Part shown: positions 13,501 through 24,757 of the stretch, one piece after another
Position numbering within the stretch: position 1 is the first letter of the stretch
How the letters are laid out: every line of letters starts with the position of its first letter
Assembly (NCBI GenBank): GCA_947000775.1
Contig: CAMQGK010000171.1
Location: 3,051,001 to 3,115,000, forward strand
Direction of reading: 5' to 3'
Source of the DNA: Pterois miles
Taxonomy: Eukaryota; Chordata; Actinopteri; Perciformes; Scorpaenidae
DNA length: 64,000 bases
Made by a program: the position numbers and the translations under genes
The notes under the pieces: generated by a model
Database searches by the model: none
Told to the model about the DNA's origin: nothing
What the model saw: the letters and a program-made list of their open reading frames with translations, nothing else

Positions 13501-14191
13501 TACTGTAAGAAGAAGGTGGTGCTGCAACAAATGTTGGTCCATAAAAGCATAAATAGCATATTTTCATAGGTCTTTTTGTAGTATTTGTTTGTATTGGAGA
13601 AAAGGATTAAAAATGTTCTTATATTAAAAGGGTCAACAATTTTCTTACCGATGTTTATGTCTTTGTACATTTCCCTTTCATTATATCTTACAATCCCTCC
13701 CCAGGCTTATTATTTAACCATGACCTGGCAATTTCTGCATGACGCAGAGAAGCTTATTATCAGTGGATATTATAATCTCTATTGCACATTTTGATCTGTA
13801 ATTTGGGAAGAAAATGATTAGATCAGATTTACAGAAACATGACAAATCATAATCTCATCTGGCATTTCAAGAGGGGAAAAATACAAAAACTTATTCCCAG
13901 ATACTGAACCCAGCTCACTGTGTACAGTTCAGTAGTGGTGCTGCCTGCATCAGGCCAGGTGCAGTGTGCACACATGTACTATAATGTCTAGAGAAAGAGC
14001 AACACAACACTGCCACTGTCAGGATACGAAGAGTCACTGCAGTGATCTTTGGCATGAAACTGTCTGTTTTTCCCCAGAATGGACAAACAGCCCAGTCGGT
14101 GGCAGAGGCAGCCGCCCACCAAGAGATAGTTGACCTCCTGAAGGCCCACGCTGAGACTTCTGAGCCCTCGTGTACCACAGCCCTCCTCTGA
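1424..14191 (+). CDS. kank4: KANK-family ankyrin-repeat protein, 3' half (probably kank4), 7 exons
   Basis: Join 1424-1517, 6421-6681, 8792-8876, 9211-9430, 9518-9660, 10265-10465, 14078-14191. All introns are GT-AG, and phases are consistent, giving 371 residues to a TGA stop. KANK proteins are cortical adaptors: the N-terminal KN motif binds talin, and the ankyrin domain of KANK1/2 binds KIF21A, linking adhesions to microtubules. Here I see the LKSIMKK block (residues 1-7), the FVGVNGGYES junction, a Glu-rich linker (about 32-118), a helical segment (119-193), and five ankyrin repeats (about 194-366) with TALMLA and TALMCASEHGH cores. The final repeat, CDTSLTDKNGQTAQ with AHAE, resembles human KANK4 more than KANK1 or KANK2. 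The C-terminus is short, as in KANK4. The KN motif and coiled coil must lie upstream of position 1. KANK membership is near certain; the paralogue is less so. The gene is convergent with lrp8. Confidence 0.88.
2482..2558. repeat. (CA)n microsatellite
   Basis: About 77 bp of nearly perfect CA/AC dinucleotides. Confidence 0.97.
2985..3522 (+). mobile_element. L2-like non-LTR retrotransposon, 3' end
   Basis: The translation of 2985-3296 gives SHITPVMQQLHWLPFKYCII and YKILLLTFKAINNRAPQYLT, then TFKSHLKTHVFR, the typical C-terminus of fish L2/Rex1-like reverse transcriptases. The usual SAPRLWNSLP stretch is eroded. The 3' part (TAAGGCGACCTTGAGTG, then ATAAATAAAATG and (ATT)n) is the usual L2-type tail. 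It is 5'-truncated, as is common for LINEs, and inactive. Confidence 0.85.
5549..5575. repeat. short (CA)n tract
   Basis: About 13 CA units. Confidence 0.9.
6421..6681 (+). CDS. kank4: kank4 exon b: acidic linker
   Basis: The acceptor is tccacccccag and the donor is GG|gtgaga. The 261 bp exon starts with YESTSSEESSGDE, the conserved junction after FVGVNGG, then gives a Glu/Lys-rich, low-complexity, probably disordered stretch ending EGSLEDQAEG. The composition is typical of the linker before the KANK ankyrin domain. The sequence itself is not expected to be conserved. Confidence 0.85.
6682..8791. other. kank4 intron, 2.1 kb
   Basis: It contains a (TG)n tract at about 7514-7551 and otherwise unremarkable AT-rich sequence. 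No exon or clear transposon was recognised. Confidence 0.6.
7514..7551. repeat. (TG)n microsatellite
   Basis: TG dinucleotides with one interruption near the left end. Confidence 0.95.
8792..8876 (+). CDS. kank4: kank4 exon c: pre-ankyrin helix
   Basis: The 85 bp exon has acceptor ttgttggcag and donor ATG|gtaagg. It encodes EKVDQGFIDACLYVKDRM followed by EEVSSPDKEM, matching the helical segment (…ACLxxK…) that precedes the ankyrin repeats in KANK proteins. Phases fit both neighbours exactly. Confidence 0.85.
9211..9430 (+). CDS. kank4: kank4 exon d: helix plus ankyrin repeat 1
   Basis: The 220 bp exon starts right after ttctccccag and ends before gtgaga. It encodes YQEWFKISSQ, then YVVNLTDGNGN and ALHYSVSHSNFPVVKLLLDT, the strongest KANK signature in the window. 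The usual Thr in NTALHYSVSH is Met here (NMALHYSVSH). Confidence 0.93.
9518..9660 (+). CDS. kank4: kank4 exon e: ankyrin repeat 2
   Basis: The 143 bp exon has acceptor tgtattcag and donor CAG|gtaata. It encodes NKAGYTPVMLAALTAAE and LLRLGDVNACSRQ. The KANK consensus here is GDVNAKASQ; the Lys-Ala to Cys-Ser change is visible but not disruptive. Confidence 0.92.
10265..10465 (+). CDS. kank4: kank4 exon f: ankyrin repeats 3 and 4
   Basis: The exon is 201 bp, phase 0 at both ends, and GC-richer than its surroundings. It encodes AGQTALMLAVCHGRVAMVK, LLSCGTDVNAQD, then STALMCASEHGHTNIVRM and CDTSLTDK. The LTDK ending is a KANK4-like feature; KANK1 has an acidic-Asn-Asp motif at the same place. 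Confidence 0.94.
11225..12426. mobile_element. non-autonomous DNA transposon interrupted by a second element
   Basis: The left end TTGTAGCAATGGATTGTAT and the reverse complement of the right end, TTGTAACCATAGACTATAT, match at about 14 of 19 positions. Inside are CACCTGGTGGTTGGCTGCAG and TCCTCCATGTTAGTGGATGG, sequences of a widespread teleost repeat. The element is split by a MITE at about 11850-12318. Confidence 0.6.
11850..12318. mobile_element. nested MITE (TAGGGATG... / GGTTGGGATGTACTG ends)
   Basis: The left end TAGGGATGGACAGTCTGA is similar to the reverse complement of the right end, GGTTGGGATGTACTGATATC. The interior (CCGATACTG, GAACTGGGATCGTTC, CTAGCTATTTAAGGCAGTAT) belongs to a common fish hAT-like MITE. 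A reverse-oriented relative is at about 47129-47320. Confidence 0.65.
14078..14191 (+). CDS. kank4: kank4 last coding exon: ankyrin repeat 5 and stop
   Basis: The acceptor is gtttttccccag and the TGA stop is at 14189-14191. The 37 residues begin NGQTAQSVAEAAAHQEIVDL and continue LKAHAETSEPSCTTALL. The repeat is degenerate (TAQSVAEAAAHQEI replaces TALSIALEAGH-type sequence) and the tail after it is short, both as in KANK4 and unlike KANK1/2. It follows a 3.6 kb intron. Confidence 0.92.
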   Translation, partial: NGQTAQSVAEAAAHQEIVDLLKAHAETSEPSCTTALL

Positions 14192-16279
14192 GCCAGGCTC
14201 ACCGTTTACTTCTCCACACCACTACAGCTCGCCAACACCCCCCCCCCCCCAAACCCTTCAATTGAAGACACCATACAATATGGATGGAACGTATGGAAAA
14301 AAGTGGGTGAGCTCCGTTTACCGTGGAACTACATAGAAACCTCTGACACTGGAGTGAACGCCCACATCTTTCCTCCACATCTCTGCCAACATGCCCCGGG
14401 GGTGTTTATGGATATGCTGCATCAACCACTCGGTGGACAGACAACAAATGGAGCCCGGTTGGATTGAGGATGAGACGTTGCCATGGCGACAAGTGTGACT
14501 GACAGGATATTCCAAGAGGGAGTAGGGATGGACGGACCGGCAAGCGGATGAAGAGACACTGACGACCTGCTGCTTCTTATCATCCACTATCTCTTCAAGC
14601 AAAATACTAAGCACATGATCTACCTTTCAGATATATTAAATATGACATTACTTCTATTTTTTCCTTCATAACATTGACATGATTCTTTTCATATTTGGAC
14701 ATAAGCCATTATTGAGAACATAGTATATGTAGAATGTTATCCCAACAGATTATAATCATGAACAAACACAAACGGTATTTTCTACTGCACTTTTCTATTG
14801 TGTTTGTGTACAGTAAATACTACTATCGGTGTCCACAAGAAACTATATATCTCCAAAAGTGTGAATTATAGACTAGAACGTCTGGTGAAATTCCCCATCA
14901 TTCAGTGGATATTTAACAATATTTATTAATGTATTGTTTTTGCCATAGTAATGATGTTTTTCACATACGGGGGACACAGGTGATCGTCATGTGTGAATTA
15001 TTGAAAAACAAATGGTTTAGTTGGAGGTAAAGTGTTTCTGTTGGACACAAAAGAAATGATTTTTATAATTATAGTATAACCAGATTAAAGAAAGTCTTCT
15101 AATTAGAAGATTGTGCTGAAGGTGCTGCATGCCAATACACAGTTACTCCCCCTACTGGCTGTCTTATAGTACTAAACAACAGTATGTTGTAATACTGTCT
15201 GTTCTCATATGAACATCTCTCCCTCGTTTGCCGTCCCTCAGTTCAAATATAACATGTCTTGTTTGCCTGCTTGTTTCAAATCAAATCCTGTATGCAACTG
15301 CTACGAAATGCACAATGAATGTCAGGCTGGCTGTAATACATTCCAACAAAACTATGTAGCAAGTCTAACTATATACTGGCATGGATCAGGGGACTAACTG
15401 AGACACAGGCTGGCAGACACAGGAATGAATATATCTACCATAAAAACACAAAAGAAAATCTTGATTACAAAGATCTGCCTGTCTTCAAGTTACTAACACT
15501 GGCTCACTTTGTTTGTGCCTCAAGGCGCTCGTATTTCAAAATGGTAAAGATGTGAAAACCGAAAGCAATGGGTTGTTGATGCAGTCCTAAAAGAAGCAAT
15601 ATTAATGAAATGCTACCTGTTCAATCACAAACTAGAGGTGGAGTGGCTTTGGTCTAGCCTTAATCAGATGATTGTCCCACATTTTAGAGCCGAAATGTGT
15701 TCCAGGTCTTTTTCTTCTCCTCTCCACAAATGTACGCCCATGTTCCTATAAAGCATCTTAAAAACAGGAGTACTGGTCTGATAAAATGTTTACAACTTAA
15801 CACCTCCCTTTCAGTGGCCCCTGCAGAAACCCCCCCAAATGTCCAGCAGGTCAGGAAGTTCACAGGAAACAAAGGGATCAATAATAATAATAAATAATAA
15901 ATAATTTGTTTTCATGCTTCTGGAGAGGGATATAAACATACGCCATTGTGTTTTGAAAGTCGACATTTAAATCAAGGCTTCCAGATGATGAGCCTGTTGT
16001 CAGGAGTTGTCAGTCGCTATAAGCACTATAGATGTGGGTCAATAAGGGCCTACTACACCCAATAGTAGGTTTTATCACCTATTCACATTGTAGATAACTG
16101 AAAGAAGGTATAAAAGAACACCACAATGACCAATGACAGGAGTAGAAGCAGAAATCATGCACTTAGGTTTCGCTTTCACTTGTACAATGTTGTAGGCCCC
16201 CAATGACCCACAACTATGGTGCTTATAGCGACCAATAACGCCTCTTTAATGGCCTGATAACAGTCGAATCAGGTGCAGC

Positions 16280-16640
16280 TTTAAAGGGGTACTCCAGCAA
16301 TTTAGTATAGCTTTTTCATATAAATGGGGATCCCACAGTGGTCAAAATGGAAGCAGCAGAAGCCGAGATATCCTTACCTTTAATTCATTCAAGCTCCAAA
16401 AACACTGGATACTCCGATTCCCATGATGCAACTTGTGGTATTGTTTTGTTTGACCCTCCCTGCCTCGTAAATGCCCACATCTTTCAAACTCCATATCCCC
16501 AGTTTGTAACACAGGCTTTCTTTTATAAACTTCTCCGAGACAAGATAACGCTGACGTCTGCGTTACTGTGTCTGACTTCAGACAAGACACTAAACAGCTG
16601 TTTTCTAGGGTTTGCCGGGGTTACTGAAGGTGGAGTTTAA
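16280..16640. mobile_element. MITE inside the kank4 3' UTR
   Basis: The left end TTTAAAGGGGTACTCCAGC and the reverse complement of the right end, TTAAACTCCACCTTCAGTAA, are related. The interior (GTCAAAATGGAAGCAGCAGA, TTCCCATGATGCAACTTGTG) matches a common teleost repeat. It would be part of the transcript if the distal poly(A) site is used. Confidence 0.6.
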
Positions 16641-17825
16641 AGGTGAATACCACTCATTGTAACAACTGCCATATCTGTGTGGTCTACGACGGTCCAGTCT
16701 AAATCACTTTCTACAGAGGCCAGATTGAGGTCCAAGACTCTGGAGAGTCTTTCATACTGACTAAACAACTCAGCTCTTACTACTATTTTTAGAGAGATGG
16801 ATTCCAAATTACTTGATTTGCTTCAGTCATAATAAATTTATATTGCCATGCCTACAGTCTGTAGTGCTAAAATTAACTTTCTTTCTGAGGTGCCGTTTGA
16901 TCTGACCACGGATGCTGCACCACTGCTCTCGCATTCCCGGACACTTAATTAATATGGGTGCTAATATGGGACTATAAGATAGATTGACACGAAGATAGAC
17001 CTCTTCTATAAAAGTTATATAGTAGTATATATACGATGGGTACATTGCTCAGCAACAATGGGGATTTTCAACAATGACTTAGTAATCAGACCATTTGTTG
17101 AGTCACAAAGTAGCACAGATTTTCTCAACGATGAGGATGAGTTTACACAGGATCACAAACAATTTATTTTAACTCAACACAGCACATCCGATCATTACTG
17201 GTTGTCTGGATATTAAGGGACATAAATTAGAGTCTGTGTAGCTTCCCACATGTCAGACAGCTAAAGGATGATCCGATCTGTGCTGTGTGAAGTACATCTG
17301 GTATATCTGGTCTTCCGTGCCTGTGTATTAAGTCTTAAAGTAAATCGCATCCATATGTTTAATCCAGTGTGACCCAGATGTAAAATGGTTTCAGAACTGG
17401 CTCAACACCAAAGAAGTGAAATCAAATCTGTTCCACATGGGGTTAAATATATAGTTTTATCTGTTCCTGTAAATGTACCCAAATACATGTACATACGGTA
17501 TTGTGAAAAATATATAACAAGTATTGTCTGACAGTTTGCTCTAAAAATTATATAAGTATTTATTCAAAATGCTATATTTTTTACCATATATAGTATACTT
17601 ATGTATGCATGGACAAATATTCCAGTGATTCTGTTGGAGGGGAATCTGAATCATTGGAAATTATGCTGAGTGTTCCCTGATGATGTGATTTTATCTTTGA
17701 CCGGTTGGGCGGTATCGTACGTGTGTGATGTCTACGTACATGACAGAGTCAAATGTAAAACCTGTACCTCTGTAATATTCCTTGTACAACAGGCTTCTAT
17801 GTTGTAAACCAGAGAACTACTTCTA

Positions 17826-17835
17826 AATAAATAAA
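17826..17835 (+). terminator. tandem AATAAA polyadenylation signals for kank4
   Basis: Two overlapping AATAAA hexamers follow an upstream TGTA motif, and a T-rich stretch with ttgttcttg lies about 25 bp downstream. This is the strongest poly(A) context on the + strand after the kank4 stop. Confidence 0.5.
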
Positions 17836-17878
17836 TATGAAGATTTAAAATTTATTTCATGTTGTTCTTGATCATTTC

Positions 17879-18137
17879 TAATGCTGCAACAATCAGCCAA
17901 TTAGTTGTCAACCGCTAGACTGTTTTAATAATCGATTAATCGCTAATTTTTAAATAAAAAAAAAAAAAGAGTCAACATTCTCTGATTCCAGCTTGTTAAA
18001 TGTTAATATTTACAGTAAACTAAATCTCTTTGAGCTGTGGATAAAACAAGACATTTGAAGATGTCATCTTAGGTTTAGAAAAAAAATCAAGAGATTAATT
18101 GACAATGAAAAGAAATAATTGCTAGTTGCAGCCCTGA
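17879..18137. mobile_element. hAT-like MITE with GCTGCAAC ends
   Basis: It begins TAATGCTGCAACAATCAGCC and ends TTGCTAGTTGCAGCCCTGAT. It contains AATAATCGATTAATCGCTAA and GACATTTGAAGATGTCATCT, hallmarks of the fish repeat whose ends read GGGCTGCAACTAACGATTA. Confidence 0.75.
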
Positions 18138-18349
18138 TAATTTCCATCAGAAAACAGCAGTTACAGTTCTTTAAGATATTTGTGTTTATTTGCCTTTATT
18201 TTCAGTTATGATCAGTTGGTATGTGCATAAAAGACTTAAATACAAGTCAGTGGGGTACAGTAGTGAGTATATCGTTGTAATTTTTAGAGAAAAGTTTCAC
18301 ATTAGTCCTTGTGTTATTAACTGTTATTTTAATACACAAACATGAAGAG

Positions 18350-18637
18350 AATGGGTAAAATATTGCAATATCAAAATATTATGTTTTGTGATGCTGTATC
18401 GTTTATAAATTTCAATTTCTAAACAGTTTACATGTAAAGATGAACTCAGTCTTCTGAACTCTATTTGCAAAGATATCCAGCATCTTAAAGTAGATGCTGG
18501 ATGTTACAGATACTGTGATCAATGGCAATATGGCAATAAATCACCTTGCTTACAGTATTACAATACATCACAATATATTGAATTGTAACCCCTGTATCAT
18601 GATATGTATCACCATAATCTTGTCAATACACAGCCCT
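18350..18637. mobile_element. hAT-like MITE fragment, reverse orientation
   Basis: The right end TGTCAATACACAGCCCTAA is the reverse of the common TTAGGGCTGTGTATTGGCAA start. ATACATCACAATATATTGA and TATCATGATATGTATCACCA are typical of its body. The left boundary is uncertain. Confidence 0.5.
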
Positions 18638-19205
18638 AAAACTACATGCCGACTATGCAACTTGATACACATCATTGCCTCTCAGGTACCTTAATGGCAG
18701 CCTGAACACCATTTACACGAAAATCATAGTGTTGAGCTGGTTAGTTCAGGTTAATTTTTTTTAAGCTTTTTTTTTTAGCATGGAAAACAAAAACAGGTTG
18801 CTCTATAACCACAGACAACATATAGTATCCAAACAAAATAACTTGATGATGATGATCTTGTTGATGTGTGTAATCTCACCAAAATAAGGTGACATTGTGC
18901 ATTTAGTCCTACTAGATGGTTGTGTTTAATCTCTGAAACAGTTTTCGGAAACACACCACAGGATGCTGATGTGCATGTGTGGACCTCAGCACCAACACCA
19001 TCATATGATGTAGTAATAATACACAGTGACCAGCAGATGGTGGTATTACTGTGTGGTAAGAACACACTTTACTGAGCCAGAACCAGGATCTCTTTTTCAT
19101 GACTTGGATGATTGAGAATCTCCTCAGACCTCTCTTAACAAAATACTGCTCCTCAGGCAGGAATGTGGGGTAAAATACTAATGAGAAAATATAAGCCCTT
19201 AATCA

Positions 19206-19322
19206 GTGGTGGAAGAAGTAGTCATAACATCTACTTAAGTTAAAGTAGCAATACCAGAGTATGAATACTTAATTGCAAGTCCTATATTAAAAATGTTTCT
19301 TAAGCAAAAGTACAGAAGCAGC
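19206..19322. mobile_element. hAT-like MITE end (GTGGTGGAAGAAGTA family)
   Basis: AGTGGTGGAAGAAGTAGTCA is followed by CTACTTAAGTTAAAGTAGCA and AAGCAAAAGTACAGAAGCA, the recognisable start of a very abundant fish repeat. A related stretch with ACTCAAGTAAAAGCGCTG lies at about 19815-19980; the two may be parts of one element. Confidence 0.65.
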
Positions 19323-20406
19323 ACAGTTACAAGCTGCACACAGACCCCACTGTCTGTTCACTGTGGCGCAGAAGTCCAACGGCAAAGTGGCAAAATCTTA
19401 GACGACCACAGCCATCCCTTAAACGCAACAAAAAACATATAACATTGTTTGTCCCTGTTGCCATGAAGTCTCTTAATATGTGAGGACAGTCACTTTTTGA
19501 ATCCAGCCTGCTACCTCAGAATTGTCTATTTAACCTTGATTCAGTGCTGGTACCTCCTGTCCTTTTTAATGTAGCTTCTATTGGTGTTTTAATGTGATCT
19601 GTCTGGATGTGAAGTTGTCTTACTGTACAGTTTTAATAGCAGTTTTGGCACATGTGAAAGACAAATGTCTGCCTTTTATACATGAAAAGGAGACAATAAA
19701 TATTTTCTATTCTAAGTCCTTGCAAAAAATGTGCCATGCATCAAAAGTAAAGTGGGCCTATACTCATTATACAAACTGGCCTCTGTCAGTGTTATTATTT
19801 TATTGCAGGGATGAAAAGAGTACTAGAAAATTGCACTCAAGTAAAAGCGCTGTTACTTTAAGGACATTTTACTCAAGTAAAACTATGAGTAGGCTACTTG
19901 TGCAAACATGTACTTGCATAAAAGTTAAAAGTAGGTCAGTTAAGATGCAATCCGAGCAAACTTTACAGTTAAGTTAATTTATAGAGCATTTTTAGGTAAA
20001 TTGCATTTAACATCATCAAGTCCAAATCAGCAATAAATTCCTCCAACATGAACTACCTTCTTCAGTAGAAGAAACAGATAAAGAGACTTAATTAAACTAA
20101 ATTAACCAACAATAAATAAAAAGTCTGAGGACACCGCGGCGGGTGGCTACATAAATTAATTCAGCTGCCATTTCAAAAGCAGAATATTCATCACCAAGAC
20201 AGACAACACAGACATGTTGTAGCCCACGTTCAGACAATATACACACAAACACGGAGCGCAACTGACGTTTTGTTTGTGTACTCACCTGCATCAGCTGTCT
20301 GTGAGCACCTGGTAGTCCTCTTCAATCTGCTCCACCTTCAGCCTCTCTGCTGCTCATTCCAGCCTCTTAGTCCACTTGGCCTCTCTGTCCCAGTAAAACC
20401 AGTCCA

Positions 20407-20455
20407 CTTAAGATAAGATATTGCTTTATTAGTCCCACAGTGGAGAAATTCACAC
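20407..20455 (-). repeat. retroelement-tail motif, reverse orientation
   Basis: CTTTATTAGTCCCACAGTGG followed by AGAAATTCAC, a tail common in teleost retroelements. Related copies are at 39127-39165, 50827-50875 and 51286-51325. Confidence 0.5.
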
Positions 20456-20674
20456 ACTTAGCCTCTCTGTCCCACTGTACTCCTCAAAGTCAAAACGTTT
20501 TAAGCTGAAAAACTCTCCAGTCAGTTCTTGTGAATGCTGCAGCTGGAGGACTCTAGCATGCTAGCATTTTAGCAACTAGCCAGACCCAGCATGCACCTGT
20601 TCAAAGCACCTTAGGTGTGCTTGATTTTTGTCACTTACCATCCTGCAGGGGTGGTGCCATAAATATGTGATTAA

Positions 20675-21740
20675 TTAAAGCTGCAGTAGGCAGAATGTTT
20701 TTGGCATCGTTGGGCAAAAATCCCATAATAACTTTTCAGCATATTTTAATTCAGGTGTTTTGAGTGAAGACCAGACATCTGCACCACCTCATGGCTCTGT
20801 TTTCAGGCTTTAAAAATCTAGCAGGTGACTGAAGACGTTGACCAGTCACAGGTCATTTCAGAAAGCGCGTTCCTATTGGCCGTGCTCCGGCTGGTGGACA
20901 GTGCTCGGTATTTCTTCAACTGATGTCAACATGGCTGCCAGAGCCCCCAGGAAGCGCACCGGTCATTGATCCCCATATTCGCAGTGGCCGAACAGTGATA
21001 CTACAATTTCTGTGTTTGTCCCGTGACATCACTCACGCCAAGGACTTTTTCTCATAGACTTACATTGAGAAAGAGACGCCTGTAACTTAGGGGATTCTCC
21101 CCAGTACGAACACTCTAATAATCCTTATTTAAATCAGTAGGTCCTAAAAGTTGTAAAACACACAAATAATTAAAAGGTGACGACAGTGCAAGCCATGACA
21201 TTGGGACCCTGTGACCGAGTCATGTGACCGAGCTAGTGCTACTGCACACATCGGACGTGTGCAGGGCCCAATAAGATCTGGGTACTTTTCCAGATGTAAG
21301 TTGAGCCATTTATACTTCATGCACCACTGAGCAATAGGAATGAACAGGGCCCCGCCTCCAATGCTGTATCAGGTCACAAACTTTCTCATTTTACAGCTAA
21401 ACAGTAACTACAAGACGTGTCTGAAAACATCTGAGGAGAGAAATCAGCATTACAATGAAAGAATGATTAATATTTGATCAGCGCTGCCTGGTTTGACCAT
21501 TTGGTAGGAGTTTGTGAGTGATTGACAGCTGCTCAGAGACGGCAGGCTCCAGCTCTGCTCTGATTGGTTTGTTTCTTCCAGTCTGTGAAATCTTGCAGAT
21601 GCCATTGGAGCACCGGAGGACACAGAGAGACATGACTTTTCAGATTACCTGTCTCATGCCCTACCGTCAGGATATAGTGACCATTTTAAGATACATTTTT
21701 AAAATCGGATTTGCTCAAATTCTACCCATTGCTGCTTTAA
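20675..21740. mobile_element. TTAA-flanked MITE, long copy
   Basis: The left end TTAAAGCTGCAGTAGGCAG and the reverse complement of the right end, TTAAAGCAGCAATGGGTAG, match at most positions, and TTAA lies at both ends, as for piggyBac-type insertions. A shorter copy is at 62303-62892. About 425 bp (roughly 20945-21370) is present only here. Confidence 0.7.
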
Positions 21741-23284
21741 AGTAGATGTCAGGTGTTATGTCAAAGTATGTCCCCCCCCCTACAAATATTGTTTCTCTCC
21801 TGTTGAAATAATAGGATTTTTCACATAATACATATTGACTTGCCAGTATTAAAAGTACGACAAGTACTAAGGACGTAAGTCAATAATGGCTGAATTGCAT
21901 TGAACTGCTTTGATTTCAGGGTCCTGATATTACTTACATGATTTTTAAGTGTGCTGGTGGTGTATGCAGTATTGTCCTACAATACAATGCACAAAGGAAA
22001 TAAAGTGGTGCAGGGATGATATATTTCGCTCAACAAAGCACCTCTGGGATTATTTCCACTAGGATTATTACAGAAATCACTTATGACACTTCATAAACAC
22101 AGTTTGCGTTGGTTCAGGAGGCCCACTGAACCCCCTAGAAATGCAACTTGTATTTCTTTTATAACACAGAACAAGAGGATGGATTTGTGTCCTTTTTATT
22201 TACGGTACTTATTGCCTAATGACATCCAACACTATGTTAAATATGCACTTCTGTTATGCCATGTAAACAAACCACACACCTATCAGCTCTGCAGTCAAGA
22301 TCAAACTAGAGATGTAACAACTTAAAAGATGGGTGAGTAGTACTTGCTCTCTTTTGACATTTGCATTTTTTTAAAACAGAAAACACAGGTTTTATACTGT
22401 CATATTTACTGAAAATGATACAATGAGACAATACAGCCAGTAGTAGCCTCAGTAAACTTTCAGACAATCACCTCCAGCCAGCTGTCACCTTATTTAGGTT
22501 AGTATAATGAGAAGGTATCAAACAGATAACTCCTCATTTCAACTTAATCAATCATGTTCCTCGTCCGTTATGGCACTTTCAGAAGTGAAAGGAATTAATA
22601 GAAACAGGGCATTTGAAAAAAGCTGTGCAACACTTAATCGCTTGTGGTCAGTTAGGAGTCGGCTATTCTAAAGGAAAACAATGTAATCAAACAGATTTTG
22701 TCACCTACACTTGTAACAGGCTACACACATCCCAATACGTTAGAGGTCTCTGTGTTACATACATCACATTCCCACCACACCACGATCGCATGAGCTGAGG
22801 ATATACAACGAAGCTGTAAATGCGGATGAGTCCAAGTGATGACGTTTAGCAGTGTCACTTCGCCACCAACAAGACACATTTTCAAGGCTTCACAACGAGT
22901 GGGATATTTACTGACATATTTTATATTGTATAACAAAACTTAAAACCTCTTAAATTTGTGTTAACCACTAAAAACCCATTCAAAAAAACCCATTGACTTC
23001 TAGAGGAGGGAACCAGAAGTGCTAAAATGCTAACTCATTTAGGACTCCTGCACTACTCTATACCATACTATAATTCAGTACAGGTTTTCTTTCGTCTACA
23101 AAGGATTAAGCATATTCAAATGTAATTTGCATACTGAATTCCTCTGATTTTAGGTGTGGAGTTGATGAAATCTTAAATCTTAATTCATGTATCATTCATA
23201 CCAAAGTGTGACCATACCAGATTCTGCTGTAAGACACTTGGTATAAAACACACAACGCTCCAACAGAGCTGAAGTGGACCAGCT

Positions 23285-23535
23285 ATTGTATGTTGTTGTT
23301 GCTGCTCTCCTTTCGGCTGGTGTCCTCAGGGGTCACCACAGTGAATCATCATCGATTCATATGTTTGGTTTTTGGCATGTGTTTTACGCCAGATGCCCTT
23401 CCTGATACAACCCTCTGCACTTATCCGGGCGTGGGTCTGACACAAGGGAGGCACTGGTTGTACCCCCTTAAGGCTGCAGTGGTGCAGCCCGGGCATTGAC
23501 AACCTGCTGTACCCTCTGAGCCACAGCTGCTCCAG
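23285..23535 (+). repeat. teleost interspersed repeat (CGCCAGATGCCCTTCCTG)
   Basis: It contains TTTCGGCTGGTGTCCTCAGG, ACGCCAGATGCCCTTCCTGA, ACAACCCTCTGCACTTATCC and GGGCGTGGG, a highly repeated fish sequence with a GC-rich body. The class (SINE or MITE) was not determined. Confidence 0.65.
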
Positions 23536-24476
23536 ACCAGTTATTATATAACAGGTTAATTTAGATATAAAGACATGTCTACTGGTTTTTATGGGTTACA
23601 TGCACTTTATTGCTGTAACTATTGTTCATAAACACAGTACCCACATATATAACATTTTACAATTAAACTTTACTGGAATGATTTGATTGATTAAAGCAGA
23701 CTGGAAATTAATTTTTTACAGGAAACAGATGGCCGTTAATCACAAACTGAGAGGAGGAGAGTGATTTGCTCTTAACTGAAGTGGATGATGTGTTCGTGCT
23801 GTTTTGGAGTTGTTCCAGCTGCAGTAATTATATACACACACACACAATACACACCGGTGTGCTCATACACATGTGGACTCACAAACACACGCATAGTGTG
23901 GCAGATTTGTATTTCCCTTCACACACTCAGTATTCCCGTACATGGAGAATAGTAGAAGAGAGGATAATGAGTAAAAATGATGTTCTCTCCTCATCGACTG
24001 AAGCCAGGGGATTGTAAAGATGAAGGCTTAACAGGCTGGTTGCAAATCAGATTTGTGGTACTTCTGGGTCTGAACTCCCTCACCTGTCCCAGCACGTAGA
24101 CAATTTAATTAAATTCATTTCTCACACATATGCAAAAACAACATCTGCAGCACAAAACAGGGTAAAATATTTGTTTTGGTGTAATTACACCTTACGCATG
24201 TTTATGATGCTGTTGCTGGCTCCCTCTCTCCATGCCACGGACACCATTTAGGAAGCGAATAAGCCCATCACAGGGAGTGAAGAGTGAGCCCATTACAGGC
24301 ATCCACTTTATGTGGTGTGTGGATGCCCTCAAACTCAACTCACACCGGGCTCCTGTGCCAGCCAATTACACTGATATACTGTGTTCATATTGGTGTGATG
24401 TACACTCGCAAACATGCACACTGAGAGGCTGGCTTCATACTCAAAATGTGAATAACAGTAATCCCCCCCATCATAC

Positions 24477-24479
<3 letters not shown>

Positions 24480-24546
<67 letters not shown>

Positions 24547-24558
24547 GCACACACACAA
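24480..24558. repeat. (CA)n microsatellite
   Basis: About 78 bp of CA with ACGC interruptions near the right end. Confidence 0.97.
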
Positions 24559-24714
24559 GTGCTCCTAATCGGAATTGCAGATGTTTTTTGTGGACTCCCT
24601 GTCTGCCAGTACCATGATGATGAGCCATCCTCGTTAGCATGGAGACTTTTAGCCGTAATTAGCTGGTAATGGCACTTAGCCCATCAACTCCTCCTCTGGT
24701 GTGTCCCAGTGCAG

Positions 24715-24715
<1 letters not shown>

Positions 24716-24755
<40 letters not shown>
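24716..24755. repeat. (CA)n microsatellite
   Basis: About 18 CA units beginning CGCACACAC. Confidence 0.95.

Positions 24756-24757
<2 letters not shown>

Larger units (their letters stand above)
10466..14077. other. last kank4 intron, 3.6 kb
   Basis: About a third of it is a transposon with another one nested inside (11225-12426). The remainder is AT-rich with no coding exon; the acceptor at 14077 closes it. Confidence 0.6.
14192..17850 (+). other. probable kank4 3' UTR
   Basis: The sequence after the stop has no further coding exon. It is AT-rich and ends in overlapping AATAAA signals at 17826-17835, preceded by TGTA elements, a good polyadenylation context. Earlier possible signals occur near 15885-15900 and at about 16831, so shorter forms are possible. 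The stretch contains a C10-like tract near 14240 and a MITE at 16280-16640. Extent is inferred from signals only. Confidence 0.5.

Noticed and set aside
1424..14191. Calling the KANK gene kank1, kank2 or kank3
   Set aside because: The last ankyrin repeat (CDTSLTDK) and the very short tail ending soon after AHAE fit KANK4 better; KANK1-3 have different last repeats and longer tails. Not fully excluded without a tree.
16338..16640. A 100-residue open frame in the kank4 3' UTR
   Set aside because: It coincides with a MITE and has no similarity I recognise.
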